From: Prosapia bicincta
Lineage: Eukaryota; Arthropoda; Insecta; Hemiptera; Cercopidae
DNA length: 64,000 bases
NCBI GenBank assembly: GCA_036971475.1
Contig: JBAIZL010000002.1
Coordinates: 46,115,229 to 46,179,228, forward strand
Reading direction: 5' to 3'
The stretch's first letter is position 1. Each line of letters begins with the position of its first letter. Made by a program: the position numbers and the translations under genes. The notes below the pieces were generated by a model. The model saw only the letters and a program-made list of their open reading frames with translations. It ran no database searches and was not told the DNA's origin. Positions 34,351 through 48,229 of this stretch are shown here, piece by piece.

Positions 34351-36001
34351 TATCTACTCCCACACTTGACCGTCAAGTTTAGAGGTAAAATGAAATTATA
34401 AAAAATATACAAAAACAAGCTATAGGTGGTTAAATTAGGTGCTGTTGATGACACAAAAATATAAGAAACTATTTATAAATCAATATTCTATATAGTGAAA
34501 AATATTTAGTCAAGAATTTAGCAAAATTATTCATCTCACTCTTACAAAAATAAAATTAATTCACACAAAGAATAATTATTATCAAAATAAGCCATGCATT
34601 GGGAACGAAGAAATACACAAACTATCTCATTTTGTGATGAGTTAATGTATTTTTTTTAAGTGACTCAAAGTGAATAGGTTCCATTAACAGGAGTGGTTAC
34701 AGTGCAACAGTCATGTTATATTAATATATAGTTATATTAGAGCCAAGAGAATAATCAAGAACTTATTTTAGAGACTATTTCTTTAGTTTTGTCACGAAAT
34801 AGTTTTAAATCCTTACCGAATAGAGGTTTCTTTGTATACGTCACAGCTGTCTATAATATAGAGGTTGATTTGCTATCCAAGGAAATTTTAATTCCTGATT
34901 AACAGGGCTAAAAATCACACATGAACTTAATATTTTTTTTGCTGGATAGCTTTTACTTAGAAAATAATTTCAAACTATAGTTTACCATTATTTCTACCGT
35001 TTGAATTATCAAACGCTCCAGTCCCTTTTTTAAATTAATACATTAGCATACACATATAAATTTAATTAACCTATACAAATTAGAATAATTGGTTAGAACA
35101 AAAATAAAAGTATATTTTCTTTGATTTAAATTTTACGAGCACGTTTTGATGATTTACCACAAGCTTATTAGTGTAGGGTTTGTAATTTTATTCTAATAAT
35201 TAAATATAATACAAAATAAATATAAACACATCAAAATAATTTCAGTTAGCATGATTTTAAGTTTGTATGAAATAAATATGTTTATTAGACGATGGTAGAT
35301 ATAGTCAAGTTATTATTTACGTGCAACAATAAAAAATGTCTAAAATATTCAAATTAAAGCCTACGTATATATATTCTTATTTTGCATATAACTGAATAAA
35401 AAATTAACTTAGTTGTAAAAATCAATAATCGATCATAATTAGACTTAAACATAGAAATTATGTTTTATGTTGAACTCACATTCTGATTGCAATAATGAAG
35501 CTAAATACAATTTTAAATTGCACACTACTTATTTAATTTTCAACCGTGCTAGCCACACTGTTGATAGACTGTTACAATGATAGGTTAACGTAATAGTACA
35601 AACTTAATAAAAATACCATTCTTTATTTTTAATAGACCATTAGTTTGATGAGAATGTGTATGTCTGTGTTAAATGTTTTGTTAACAGTGATCAAGAAATC
35701 ATCAGGAGTGGAGTGTCTGTTCTTGCTCGAGTTTCATACCAGTTAAAACGGTTTACTAACTAGAACTTGAAACTATTTACTTATTATTAGAGTTGAAGTC
35801 GTGAAGTTTGAGTACGACATCTCTTGATGCAGTTAGAAGCACACATGTTGAAGCTAGCTAGAAGAATGCTGTCAAAGAAGGACAACAACAATGGGTATCA
35901 TTTCCACTCTTTTGTACAGTTTGATAGTTGATGAGGTTATGATGTTTCTTAATAAAAAAAAACTTTTATTCCAGGTAAAAAAATTTTTTCTATTCTATTA
36001 G
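34351..36001. other. AT-rich DNA, possible upstream exon near 35850
   Basis: Mostly featureless. At 35847-35895 (+) an ATG opens 16 codons (MLKLARRMLSKKD...) into AATGG|GTATCA, a possible donor. Its phase does not join productively with the candidate exon at 36002, so I do not call it. Confidence 0.35.
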
Positions 36002-36084
36002 GTATGTTCGAAGACAGAGACTCTAAAAGACTGCCAGATATCCCGAGGGAACTGGATGAATGGTGTAGATCGGCGAGGCTTAAG
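36002..36084 (+). CDS. Candidate 83-bp internal exon, gene unknown
   Basis: A strong polypyrimidine tract and acceptor (TTTTTTCTATTCTATTAG, ending 36001) precede an 83-bp segment of about 48% G+C. The segment ends at AAG|GTGAAA (36084/36085), a plausible donor. The intervening frame is open with protein-like composition (MFEDRDSKRLPDIPRE, then LDEWCRSARLK). The exon would enter in phase 1 and exit in phase 0. The segment LDEWC...RLK resembles the post-YADD part of some LINE reverse transcriptases (l..WC....LkvN), so a retroelement fragment is the main alternative. No other RT motif is found around it. Confidence 0.35.
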
Positions 36085-38983
36085 GTGAAACTAGTTCTGT
36101 TTATTCGTAATGAATATTATAGTATTGAAACCAGTTGAAAAAGATACTGTTGTTCAGTGAAGTATGTTTCTTGCTGCTCCTTTGTACCTGGCTTTTAAAA
36201 TGTATAGATAAATGCAATTGGTAAATTGACAAGTAATATTAAAACATGGTAGTATAACATATTTCATTAGTTCTAACCTTAATGTTTAGTTTTGAAAATG
36301 TTCTAACGGCATTTGCGTTAAAATTATACATTCAAAAAAATATGTATTTAAAATAAAACTTTTAAAAAGCGCATTGGAGTTTATTCTTAAATAAGTTATA
36401 TGTGAACAAATATAATATTATACTTAGAGATATATTTGAATAGATATACAAATATTTGGTTTCAGTTTCAAACCCTGTATTAAAGGCACCAATAGGCAAT
36501 GAAATTAATCAGTGATTTACAGTTATTAAAATTATTATGAAAACAAAAATTAGAAAGTCAACTTCTACGTAGGTTAACAAACAAAATATTATTTTAGTTA
36601 GTTTTTACCAAATAATCACGATTATTATAAATAAAGTAACATAACTTATACATTAAAACAGCTGTTTTATTACCTAACCTATAACATAAAACCAGCTGCT
36701 TTATGAAATCTAATGGTATCACTTATTTTAAGCCAAATGGGACTATATATCTATATTGCATACCTTCCCCCTTTTTTGAATGTTTTCTTCCACATAAAAC
36801 TAAAATTGTTGAATTACATAAATGGAAAAATTAATACTTGAAAAAACTATATTGCACATTAAGTGTCATCCACTACAAGTTTAAAAAAGTGTATTTCACC
36901 TAAAATGGATGAATAAAATGTATTTATTAACGATTGAAAATTTGTACAATATATAAGAAAAGTATGAAATAATAGAAAGAATTGAAAACCCATCAGAAGC
37001 ACATATAATTACTTATTTCTGCAATACTACCGCCAGTACTAAGTATCGTAATTCTGTTTGATCCTTGCCTAGGCGTTATCATGCATAACAATATTGACAA
37101 AGACGCGACCGGGCGTACTCTGACTTCTCGAATAGTCATAGATTCTTCAAACACAACAAAGAATACGAAGCCGATAATAGACTTATTTACTCTGATAGAG
37201 AGTTTCCAAGTCTACTTGTTTAACTCTAGATAATTTTCGATATAATATGGCTCTTATTTCTTTCACAATGATATTACTTATCTGTATAAACTAGGAAAAC
37301 AAAAAATGGTTGAAGGTTCATTGGTTTATTCTTAAGCTAGTCCCAAAGTTTGTACTTATATGTGTGACAAAATATTTCGGACGGTATTTTCCATTTAAAT
37401 CATTTATTTTATTTATTAACGATATAAAAATGCAAATATATTTCTGGTGTAAATGTATTGAGATAAACTCTATATTTCTTAAAAATGTTTTTTAAAGAAC
37501 ATTTCAAGGAAAACCTTTTACCTAGGGTTTTCTAGTTGTATAATTTGTTTATTATTAAACTTTTGTAAAAACCGTATTGTTTTTATTTACGTACTATTCT
37601 GTAGTTTCTTTGAGGTGCTTTAAAGTTATCAGTGACTTTAAATAATTTGCTTTGTAATTGACTTGGTTTATTTCTCAGTAATTTTACGTTTAAAGCTCTT
37701 GATGTTAATGTATTACCGTATTAGTTATTTATTTTTTTGAGTGGTTTGTTTTGTGCCTGAAAAGTTATGAATAATGATTTTTATACATCTTGAATACTTG
37801 TTTTGTATATTCAAATTAATTTTTCATTATTTAGTTAAAACAATATCTTCACTTTCAATGTATAAATAGAATCAAATATTTATATTTTATGTTTGTGTTT
37901 TAAATCAAATATTTATCAATCTACAAAACTCAACGACAAACTTGTTTTTTTCACTATAAGGTCAATTCAGTTAAAAAAGATAGTTGAATAAAATTTGGAT
38001 AGCTAAATGGGTATCAACTTTCTTTAAACATTCACATAATCTTTATGTAATTTTATGTCAATGTTACTTAATAGTAAATCTAATCTAAGTATTGGACATC
38101 AATTATGGTTGCTTTTCGGAATTTGCCAGTCAAATATTTTTTCTGATAAATAATTCCATATTTTCAGTATAACTCATAACCACAAATGTTTTTTTAAATA
38201 ATCCTAACAATTTAGTCTATGATTTAATTATCTAGATATATAGGATTTGATAAATAGGTTTTCAAAATAAAACTCACTTAAATCAATAAGCTCAGATACA
38301 TTAGAATGAGTCAGTTTACATTTATTCAAGTGATAAATTTTATGCTCAAGTGCAATAATAAAAATTATTAACAAAAAAACTTGAATGAAGGAGCTCGAGA
38401 ACGTACTAAATTAAAAGTTAGCTGTCAAGTACACATATGTAAACTCCAATTTAGAATTTAGTTATCTAGTAAATGTATAGCCTATATAAATATATCTAAC
38501 TTAAATAATAATTTTCATTTCGGAAACATATTTTTGTATGCAATTTCCACTAAGTAATTAAATTGTATATTAAAGTACAATGATTAGAGAAAAGGGAAAA
38601 ACTCTGTAAAAGTACCACATAAATAAAACATTTATTATTATATAACACATTATTATAACATTTACGCTGCATAAACCAAGCTACACAACAATTAAAAACC
38701 TGAAATATCTGCTTAATTTTATGTATTCTTTAAAACAAACTGTCAGAAATAATCATAGGCCTACTACCCCCAGTTAATGTTACAACAAAAGCAATTGAAG
38801 GCAATAACATCTACTTAAATTTTGTCATAATTTTAAAGAATTGTTCGTAGACTTATGTTTGCTGTGTACCATATTCTGCTTGCAATGTAGGCCCAATGTG
38901 TAGGATAGAGAGCTTAATGACAGTTACTCTATTTGCAAATGGAACGAATTTCCAGTATTTCGCTATATTAATTTATTACACAT
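36085..38983. other. AT-rich DNA, no gene supported
   Basis: A 75-codon open stretch at 37006-37233 (+) is noted. On the opposite strand the same DNA reads VNIVMHDNA, then a stop, then ARI, which resembles the second catalytic block of Tc1/mariner transposases. Neither reading is strong enough to call. Confidence 0.4.
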
Positions 38984-39295
<312 letters not shown>

Positions 39296-39299
39296 AAAT

Positions 39300-40869
39300 T
39301 TTGGTTTATCAAGAAGAAAATTGTGAAGATACAACCAAATAATGTAGTTGTAGTTTTGCATCAAATATGTTTCAACTACTACTATTTGCAACTATTAATA
39401 TTTTGTTAGTAACCTATTTTATTACCATTCTCAACGTAACGTTAGCTCTTTTGTTGTGGTATTTTAAGTGGTTCAGTTAATTTGACTATTATTAGATTGT
39501 GCTTCAGCAATAAACTTAATGTTTATTACACTACATTTATAATAAATAATATACTATGTAAATAATATAATATAACTACTACATTAATACACGCAGCATA
39601 TTTTAGCTAAAGAAATACTACAGTGTAATCAAATTACACACAAAGGTTATTTTCAAATATATTTAAAAAAATAAAGCACTTACGGTTTTTGTTTATTTAA
39701 ATTACAACTAAAACGATTTCAGATTTTAGAAGCTAGACGAAAATTTTCTTTAGGGAGGGCAACACAGTAGGACTTTAAAAGAATGTACAGCAATAGAATG
39801 CGTGGAATTAAAAGTGATATCAACTTTCGAGGTCAAATTTAAATGAGATATCTTTTTATGTTCACAAAACGATCTGTTGATTTGGCGTTGGAAATTGGTG
39901 CTATTAACACTCCAAACACATTATACACACGTTTGTAACTCGTTATTTTTTAGAGTTTTGATATGAAACGCGGTTTTTAAAGTTGCTGACGTTTGCAGAA
40001 GAAGACATGGAAAACGTGACATTGTTTTACTTTTGAATTTTGTTTGCAATCTTTTATGGTGACTAATAATTCAATGGTAATCCCTAAATATGAACTGTCT
40101 TTAATATGAAATGTAGTTTAATTTGTATTTATAAAAATAACCTATCTTGATGATATAATTTTCCTAAAATATTAATTTTTTTAGATTCTAAATATTCTGA
40201 TTTCATTTTTGTTATGTAAACATTATTAAGAAAATCGCATAGACGAGAAATGTAGGCTATATATTTTTTTAAAATGTATTTGTGATATAGAATTAATAAA
40301 TAAGACTGCAAATAATAGAATCACTAGTTGGGAAATATAAAATACGTTTAAAGAAAGACATGATTAAAGATATACTGACAATCCTAGAAAATATGAACCT
40401 TTTTTATTTAAAAAAATATAAGACGTGGTGCTTTATTGTAATTGGAAATCTGTCATAGAATTACCATAAGCTTAGCGATTACTATGAATTTGTAAAACGT
40501 TAGTAAGTCTGAGATGGTACTAAGTAGTCGATTGTAACAGTTCCGATTGTAGGCTCTTGAAATGTTCTTGTTTTGTTTTGTTTCTTAAACAGTATTATTA
40601 AAAATAGGAGAGAAACAAAAAGAGGTATCCACGAGAACTTTGAACAACAGACAATGTAAAAAAAATATTGTATTAAGGAAGACACATGGAGAAGCTTTTC
40701 ACTGACTATCATAGAAAATTTAATAATTTATTTCTGAGATGAAAAAATAAAAGGTGGATGAAGTTCATAGCAGTTAGAGATTTTTGATAAAAGGATATTC
40801 AACTTTAAAAAATGTTTACAATTTCTTGATTTTACAGATAAAATTCCTATGTATAGAATATTTGTTCAG
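39300..40869. other. AT-rich DNA, nothing recognised
   Basis: No coding or repeat structure that I can support. Confidence 0.45.
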
Positions 40870-40993
40870 TCAGTTTAGAATACGCTGCAGCTTAACGTCA
40901 GCCATTTTGAAGTAGTAACCCTGTGTGTTATATAAGTTAGAGTAGTTGTCTCAGGAACGTAAATGTCGGTCCGTGGTAAATTACTGCCTAAAG
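40870..40993 (+). promoter_or_regulatory. Promoter-like block with short candidate first exon
   Basis: The block has, in order on the plus strand: AACGTCAGCCATTTTG (a CRE-like half site next to a YY1/Pho-like GCCATTTTG), TATATAAG at 40929-40936, TCAGG at 40951 as a weak initiator 22-24 bp downstream, and ATG at 40963. The ATG opens MSVRGKLLPK into AAG|GTCAGT (40993/40994), a passable donor. G+C falls off on both sides after about 41055. It could be a host promoter or a solo LTR with its own TATA box. No downstream exon is identified. Confidence 0.3.
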
Positions 40994-41059
40994 GTCAGTC
41001 TGCGCAGGTCACTTTTTCTACATGTGTTATCTGTTTGTGCCGATAGCAAGGACGTGACG

Positions 41060-43580
41060 AGATTATAACTCTTTTCAAATTTATAAAACATATTCGTAAT
41101 TATTGGTACATATATTCATAAATATTTGTAATTGGTTAAATTTATAAATCCGCCATCTTATTCAATAGAATTTATTTTATACATTATATAAGATTGCTTA
41201 AAGGAACTTCGAAATTTCCATATAACTTGAAAAATACTTTCGTAAGAAAGTTAAAGAATTACCCAATTCTCAATACGTTAAAACTAAAATTTGTTTTACT
41301 AAAAAAAATGTATACCAATACATGAAAATAACAAATTATGTATTTACTTTAGGCAAAAAAAAACAGTAATTCATTTTCTAAAATTCGTTATACACTTTAA
41401 AAGGTAAGATAATTGCAATTGATTAAAACGTGTAAGGTTGGATGTTATAGCCTATGTTGACAAATTTTACAATATTATTAATTGTATACATTTACAACAA
41501 ATAAATACAATTTGCAATATGGTTTTAAAATATAAACACTGTTCAAAGGTAATGTTGTTGTTTAAATATGATTAAAAAAAAAAATATTAGAATTTATAAA
41601 TGTTTAAAGCAAGTTTTAAGATAAACATATGTTAACTGAAACTTTTTCTCAAATGCACAACAAATACTTGAACCATCTATCACTGCAGTTCATAATGTAT
41701 GGCCTATGATAAAAACAAGATTTTAGACAATTTCTTAGTTCTCTTAAGTTAAATCATGATACTGATTGTATAGAAAATAAAGTAATAATATATTTTTAAA
41801 ATACCGTTTGAACCCAATTTAAATCATGGCCTATCATGCATATTACTATTGAGTATCGTTTTCTTGTTAGTCATTATGACAATAACAATGAGGTGTAATT
41901 TGTGTTTACAGATAAAACGTATTTTTGTCCTTAGATAAATATTTGTAATCGATTGGGTCAATATATCTAAAGTTTAATAGTGATAAACTATTCCTAAGTT
42001 TAATAGGAATTTAACCAGAAAGGATAAATAGTGTAAACCTAAAAGTAAGACCATTTACCCACTATAAATTGGAGCAGCAAGCCTACGAACAAGTAAAAAA
42101 GAGGATAACTAAACATTTTTATTAAAATTATGTTTATAAAATTATTAAAAACAATTAACAAAGACCAAAAGCCGTAGTAGGTTAATTTTAGTAACTGATG
42201 AGCCTAAAATATGAACTTTGGTAAAGTTTAAAAATAATTCATTATAAATTGACCTGCTTAAAAATATAGGGATGGAAAGGAGAAAATTATAAAAATCTTG
42301 AGAATTAAAAACGACATTATTAAAATGGGCAACATTAGGAGTTATTACGAAAAATATAGGTTTCAAAACATAAACTAAATGGGATCAAAAAATCTTTTAC
42401 GTTTTACATTAGAACTTAGGAATGGATTAGTTTTTTTGAAATATCAAGTGACAATGAATTTTGTAAGAAAAAGGTGTCATATAAAAAAATTAGTAATTTT
42501 ACATTTTATTTGAATTGTTTGATTAGATGAAAAATACGTATGAAAATAATTACGTTGGAATTAACGAGAAACTCGTCGTTTATTTAATTCCCACCCCTAG
42601 GTGTAATTAATTTCCAAAAAATAACTCCTAATTAAGAATTATAAAAATATGAAATGTATTATTTTCAATGAATGTGTACCCATGAATTGTTTTTTACAAG
42701 TCACTGTTTATATTTTAGAGTTTATTACAAACAAGAAAATATAAATTACAAGGCTAAAAATCTTGCGAAATCATTAGTAATAACTTTATATTTCATTAGG
42801 CATGTCATAAACACTCTTTTGGGTTTATTAAAATGAACTACAAACGAACTGACTGAAACCCTAACCAACAGATAACCTAATTAACCTCAGTTATCAAGAA
42901 ATCCTTTCCTTGTAATTTATGTATTCTTTATGTCGGATCCAAAAACATAACAAGATTGTTTCTTTGCTTGGTAAATTCAAGATTCCTTCTCATACTGCCA
43001 GCAAGATAAAGAAAATTAAATGTTTTTCGGATATTTTAAAAAGTTGGAGAAACAAAGAAAAAAGTAAAAAGATGCAGATTTTTGAAATATAGAAATTTTA
43101 AATATATAATCAGAATGACATTTAGACTATAAATACTAGTATATTAGGAATTTATATTTTTTTGTTAGAACTTTAGTAGATTGAAATCAATTATTTTGGG
43201 TTTGAAAGTTGAATTAAATTACTGTTCTTCAAATTTACTAATAACTATAAAAAGGTTTACTATTTCTTAAAATCAACAAGTTGTCTTTACAAAAATAATG
43301 TAAGTAATGTAAACAAATGATCAACTTTCCTATATATAAATTAAACGGATTTCATCAATATTTCAAAGTACAAATTCCTAAATATTGTATTAAAAACCAC
43401 TAACAAACATAATATTAGAATTTTTATTAAAACATAAAATTCTTTCTAAAATATAAATATTAAAAAAAAGTATATCCTGAGCTTTAGGTTAGAGCTGCAT
43501 GATAGCTGTAACAGATACAACAGCGTTCATGTGAACACTTGTGAAGATGTTACTTTGAAGCCGTTATTGTAGTTATTTGC
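41060..43580. other. AT-rich DNA, nothing recognised
   Basis: No coding or repeat structure that I can support. Confidence 0.45.
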
Positions 43581-43589
43581 AGACAATTT

Positions 43590-43688
43590 TCACTTTGACT
43601 TCCAACCCTCAGGCAGTCTCGCTTTTTTGTAGCCATACTGGCCGCGTGGTGGTGTTTTACCGCAACCTTGAGTCACGGGTTTTTTCAT
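43590..43688 (-). CDS. Candidate 32-aa small ORF or exon remnant
   Basis: Minus-strand ATG at 43688 opens 32 codons to TGA at 43590-43592. The peptide is basic and proline/glycine-rich (MKKPVTQGCGKTPPRGQYGY, then KKARLPEGWKSK). It sits in a GC-rich patch (43600-43690) with codon use unlike the AT-rich surroundings. An in-frame TAG lies just upstream. I recognise no family. It may be a genuine small ORF, an exon fragment or a decayed transposon piece. Confidence 0.3.
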   Translation of the reverse strand: MKKPVTQGCGKTPPRGQYGYKKARLPEGWKSK

Positions 43689-43699
43689 GCACTATCTCA

Positions 43700-44490
43700 C
43701 CCTAAATATTCAAAATCTGGGTTACTTGAACTGTAAATGTCAGTAAAGTGTAATTAAAGGAGAACATTATTAGTTGAAAGTTCAAGAGAAAATTATATTA
43801 CTTAAGTAATTAGATAAACCTAACCTACTTAATAGTATAACATATTTTAAAAAAAATAGTTGTTGGTATATTATCTACCACTAAAAATGTACCATCAAAA
43901 TAAATCTAGGTATGATACTAATTAATCAATAAGATACATAGCTACAAATCGAGCATCTTTGTTCCATTTTCAATGAAGAAATTTATAACGTAACTCCAGC
44001 TTCCACGTTTCACTCCCCAAAAACCGTTTTTATTTGAATTGAAATTTTAATTGAATATAAAATAAAGTATAAGTTCAGAGTTCGCTATACAGTAAATTGG
44101 AACACTGGAATACTAGAAATTTACTTTTAGTTATAATAATAGCCTATAACAAATAGTAATAATTATTTCAAACAAAACAAGTTTTATAGACATTATTAAA
44201 AAATATTAATTATACATTGCTACCCTAAAAAAATGATTGACAGATATTAATAAACACTTGATTGTAATACAAAATCTTCTGATCTCAAGGCAGTCTTTGA
44301 ACATGTCCATACTGACTATTTTGTTGGGTACCAATCTCGTCTAATATGCATGTTTCACTTCCATTCTTACTCTTTGCAAAATTCAAAAAACGGGCTTTAA
44401 TTTGTCTGTGCTTTAAACGACTGGAGTATTCTAACATATTTTTTCCATATGTAAACAGAAGAAAAGACAAAATTTAAATTTATATGGTCG
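43700..44490. other. AT-rich DNA, nothing recognised
   Basis: No coding or repeat structure that I can support. Confidence 0.45.
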
Positions 44491-44502
44491 GCAATATACG
44501 GT

Positions 44503-44753
44503 ATGGAGCTCGATGGTACACTGCCGCCTGACACCTGCGAATATATGTCCAAAGGGTACGCGTCTGAGAGATATATTATATACGCTGTGAAGCTCGATGG
44601 TACACTGCCGCCTGACACCTGTGAATATATGTCCAACGGGTACGCGTCTGAGAGACATATTATATACGCTGTGGAGCTCGATGCACGGTACACTGCCGCC
44701 TAACACCTGCGAATATATGTCCAACGGGTACGCGTCTGAGAGACATATTATAT
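44503..44753 (+). repeat. 84-bp in-frame tandem repeat (three units)
   Basis: Units are anchored on 'agctcgatg' at 44507, 44591 and 44675, a period of 84 bp or 28 codons. The plus frame from 44503 reads ELDGTLPPDTCEYMS, then a GYASER.IIYAV block, twice. The third unit has a 4-bp insertion (GCAC) that breaks the frame. Two minus-strand frames are also open through the repeat. About 47% G+C in an AT-rich setting. The multiple-of-3 period and few internal stops suggest coding origin, but openness in three frames also fits a stop-poor minisatellite. No family recognised. Confidence 0.9.
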
Positions 44754-44759
44754 ACTATT

Positions 44760-47700
44760 TAGCTTCTTACTGTGGTGCGAAGGTAAATTTATTAAGTCAA
44801 ACAATGCTTACAACGGTGAAAGGGGAATCCGGGGGATAAACTAACTTTCATAACTGGCTTTTTACGATAATGTAAATTAGTAATAATTAACTATGTGATA
44901 TGTTGTGGTAAAATGGAAAAGTAATACTTAGTACAGCTGAACACTGGTATTTATATAAATAAATAGAACAGAAAAAACGACAAATGTAGATATGTCAAGT
45001 GTGAAATCTTATTTCTATTACGCTTAAAGTGTATCTAAAGTGAAGATGTTGACGTTTTATGACCTTGTGCAGATGTTTTTACTAACGGGAACTACAATCC
45101 GTCTTTCTGCCCTTAACTGCAAATTTATTGATTACGTCATCAAAATAATTCTTTCTCAGTTTTACGTCTGCCAATCGTTCACGTCTATGGATATGAGAAA
45201 ATAAGTGAGAGGGACTCTTTTGACTATTAAAGAGTATTTCTTGAATGTGTTTTTATCGTTTTTGTCCAATCATTCCAATATTTCCCAAAAATATACAGTT
45301 CCAACAATAAACAGGTTGTAACTATGTGCTACTTGATAACCAGTGACATTATTTATAGGAACTAGATTGAAAATGCCGGGTATTCTTTCTACCTTTGCAC
45401 TAAGCTTGGAGTAGGCCTACTAAGTTTTATAATTCCCTTTTTATTTAAAAGATCAAGAAAAAGGGAATTTCTATAATAATTCACTTTCTATTATGAACAA
45501 ACAAAACACACACACACACTACTGTTGTATTTCATGTTCACACTAATCTATTGCATAAATGTTACACATATAATAATATATCTCCTTTAAATGTATTACA
45601 GGCAGTAATAAAAGTATTTCATTCATTATTATAACAGATGACAATATGTTGACACGTGACACTTCTTTTCTTCTATTTTCCATTTTTGGAATCGGCAGTC
45701 GTTGGATTCTCTCCTATGGCTTGGTCAACCCGTCAACAGCAATGTTGCTTCATTTTCCACTTGTTTATTTAGCCTCCCCTCTCTCTCACGTAAAGTTGGC
45801 TAACCCAAGCTATTAGCGTCCACCTTCAAGCAAGAGTCACAATCAACGCTTGAAGTGTGTAGAGTGCACAGATCAATTTTTAGGAGCATATGGTGGCAAA
45901 TACAAGTACAAAATACATATTATGATTTATATATAACCTTCTACAGAGGCAGTGCTTCACTAACCTCAGCCCACCGCTCGCGACTGGTTTCATACAACAT
46001 AATACACGAATAGGCCTATACACCGTCGCGATCTAGGGTTCTGTATGGTTTAGCTGGTGTTTATATGACGAGAGTGATATGCCAACCTTTGGTTAAGGTT
46101 TCTGAGATAATACATTTCTTTAATAATAGATTTTTAGATATATAAAAAATTATAATTAAAGAGTAAGAAAAAATTTGGTTTAGTCAATAAATTAAAGTAA
46201 ATTTGAAAGTAGAATAACATTAGTTTAACGTTGGAGTGGCTTCAGTGTGAAATCCAGTGTGAAGTGTTGCCAAACTTTGAAAATGTGTAATATTACTTTA
46301 TTTATTTTATTCATACACTCTCAGAAGCACTGAATACTATACTGTACATGACAATAATTAAACCTTATAGCCTTTCGAAAAGCGACTATTATGTCTATTC
46401 AATATCGTTTATCTACAATACCTATTATATTATTATCTACAAAACCGAGCCTTCTACCTATCTACGAGTAGCCATATATTAATGATGACTTTCTGCATCG
46501 TCCGGTAAAATGTTTTTTTTTTTTTTTGCCGAAATCGGTTACGCAGGAACGGAAAATTAATACGACAAAAACATTTAAGTCATTTATGGGATCGTTAGTT
46601 ATATAAGAATTCATCATCACTATTGCTTCCTGCGCTCTCATGTAAATGTAGAATATTATTATAGTGTAGTATAAGCTTTTCTAACGCAGCATACGTTTCA
46701 GGATATGTATTTCTACTTGTAGGAAGTTAATTTATGTTTATTAAAAGCCTGATGTAAGAAATACTGGGACTTAAAAATTTTAGTTTCAACTGTAATTTTT
46801 AAAACTTTAATATAACTCCTTTCACGCTAGCATTTAAGTCCAATAAATGCAGCGTTTTTGAGGACTTGTGTTTGTCACGACGCTTCGTGCAACTAGTTTC
46901 TGCACTAGAACTGGTGACAAAGATCCACTACTTATCTAGTTTGCTTCCGATGTTTAATAAAAGACTTTTCTGTTCCTGGAAACGCATGAGACTGTGTGAT
47001 GATCGGACGCTAGTTGAACCGGTCTCCAGTGTATCTTTGTATCACAAGCCACAATTAATTGCTAAGTCATTTTCCCGCATACTTCGAAAAACATCTTCAG
47101 TCTCTCTATAATTCTACACCCTTCATTTATATAGCTGACATAGTTTATAATCATGCTTAAAAACTGCTTTTTAAGTTTAATCTTAGTTAAAATACATTAT
47201 TATAGTAAAGTTGTAAAATGACAGTTTTGACAGAAAAATTAATTTATTTTAGTCTATTATTTTGGAATTAATTATTTTTGTACTCTTTACCTAATATATT
47301 GTTTCCTTATTTTTAAGAGGTCAACTCAACCACTTTCTAGTTATAATAAATTATATCCTATTATTAAAATTACGTACAGAAGCCTACTTGATTTTACAAT
47401 AAGGAATTTAATTATTTGAACTTCCAAAGTTCACGAAGAAGGCGAGTAACTGTGAGGTAACAGAGCAGGAGATATTTTTACTTTTATTGTTGGTAGTCAT
47501 TGAAAAAATATTTTCTAAATATTTTGTACTTGAGCTAAAAATAAATAAATAAATAAAATATCCGTATGTTATGGTAATGTGTTTGCATGTTGAAGTTTCA
47601 AAAAAGATAGTAAAGTAGAAATTAAATAACTGTAACATGTTAATAAATGTATTATGCATAAATATTGATTCAACTAATAGTAGAAGGCGATTTAGCGTTC

Positions 47701-48092
47701 CAAGATTGAGACATTCCAAGTAGAAGGGCTAATGAAGCTTCAACATCATTAAGTGTTATTTAAATATCTCTTGGTGGGAAAGTACTGTAAAGAAAATTAA
47801 TAAAAATCAGTATTTAAGTTCTAAAAGTCAATCTAAGAGTAACATAATTAAAATTGTAATGACTCAAAAGGCAAGAGCAATGAAAAACAATTTAAATATT
47901 ATTTGGAAACCAAGGCTTATTTTATTGCCTAACTTGTAGGCCTGTGTTAGGCAATGAAAGTTGGTGAATTAAGCTCATATTACTTTACGAAAACTTGTAG
48001 AGATAACTTTCGTTCTGTTTAAGAGTAACACAAATGCAAAGAAGAAAATGTTTTCCTGACAAATGTAAAGTTTTAATTGACTGTCGAATTCA
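44760..48092. other. Mostly AT-rich DNA, no gene supported
   Basis: GC-richer patches at 45640-45880, 45945-46080 and 46850-47110 are unidentified. The 81-codon (46866-47111, +) and 103-codon (47408-47719, -) open stretches have no recognisable domain. A T15 run is at 46513-46527. Confidence 0.4.
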
Positions 48093-48224
48093 TTACACCA
48101 GTTGCATTCCATACTGTTGTGGGACCCCACGAAGGTACGATTCGATGCTTTCACAAAGAGCCGAAATGTGACTCATCACTTCTGGACGGCTCACCTTGAA
48201 TCTTTCAACTTTTATTGTCTGGTG
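48093..48224 (-). other. Short open segment, coding remnant
   Basis: A minus-strand frame is open for 43 codons between stops, in a patch of raised G+C. It reads KVSRPEVMSHISALCESIES and, after YLRGV, PQQYGMQLV. The composition is protein-like (helical, mixed charge). An AAG|GTGAGC donor-like site lies inside it at about 48201, which could instead mark an exon end. I recognise no family. A transposase or exon fragment is likely. Confidence 0.35.
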
Positions 48225-48229
48225 TTAAT

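Noticed and set aside
37006..37233. 75-codon plus-strand open stretch versus a minus-strand MHDNA reading
   Set aside because: One strand looks protein-like and the other resembles a Tc1/mariner catalytic block, but each has only one weak motif.
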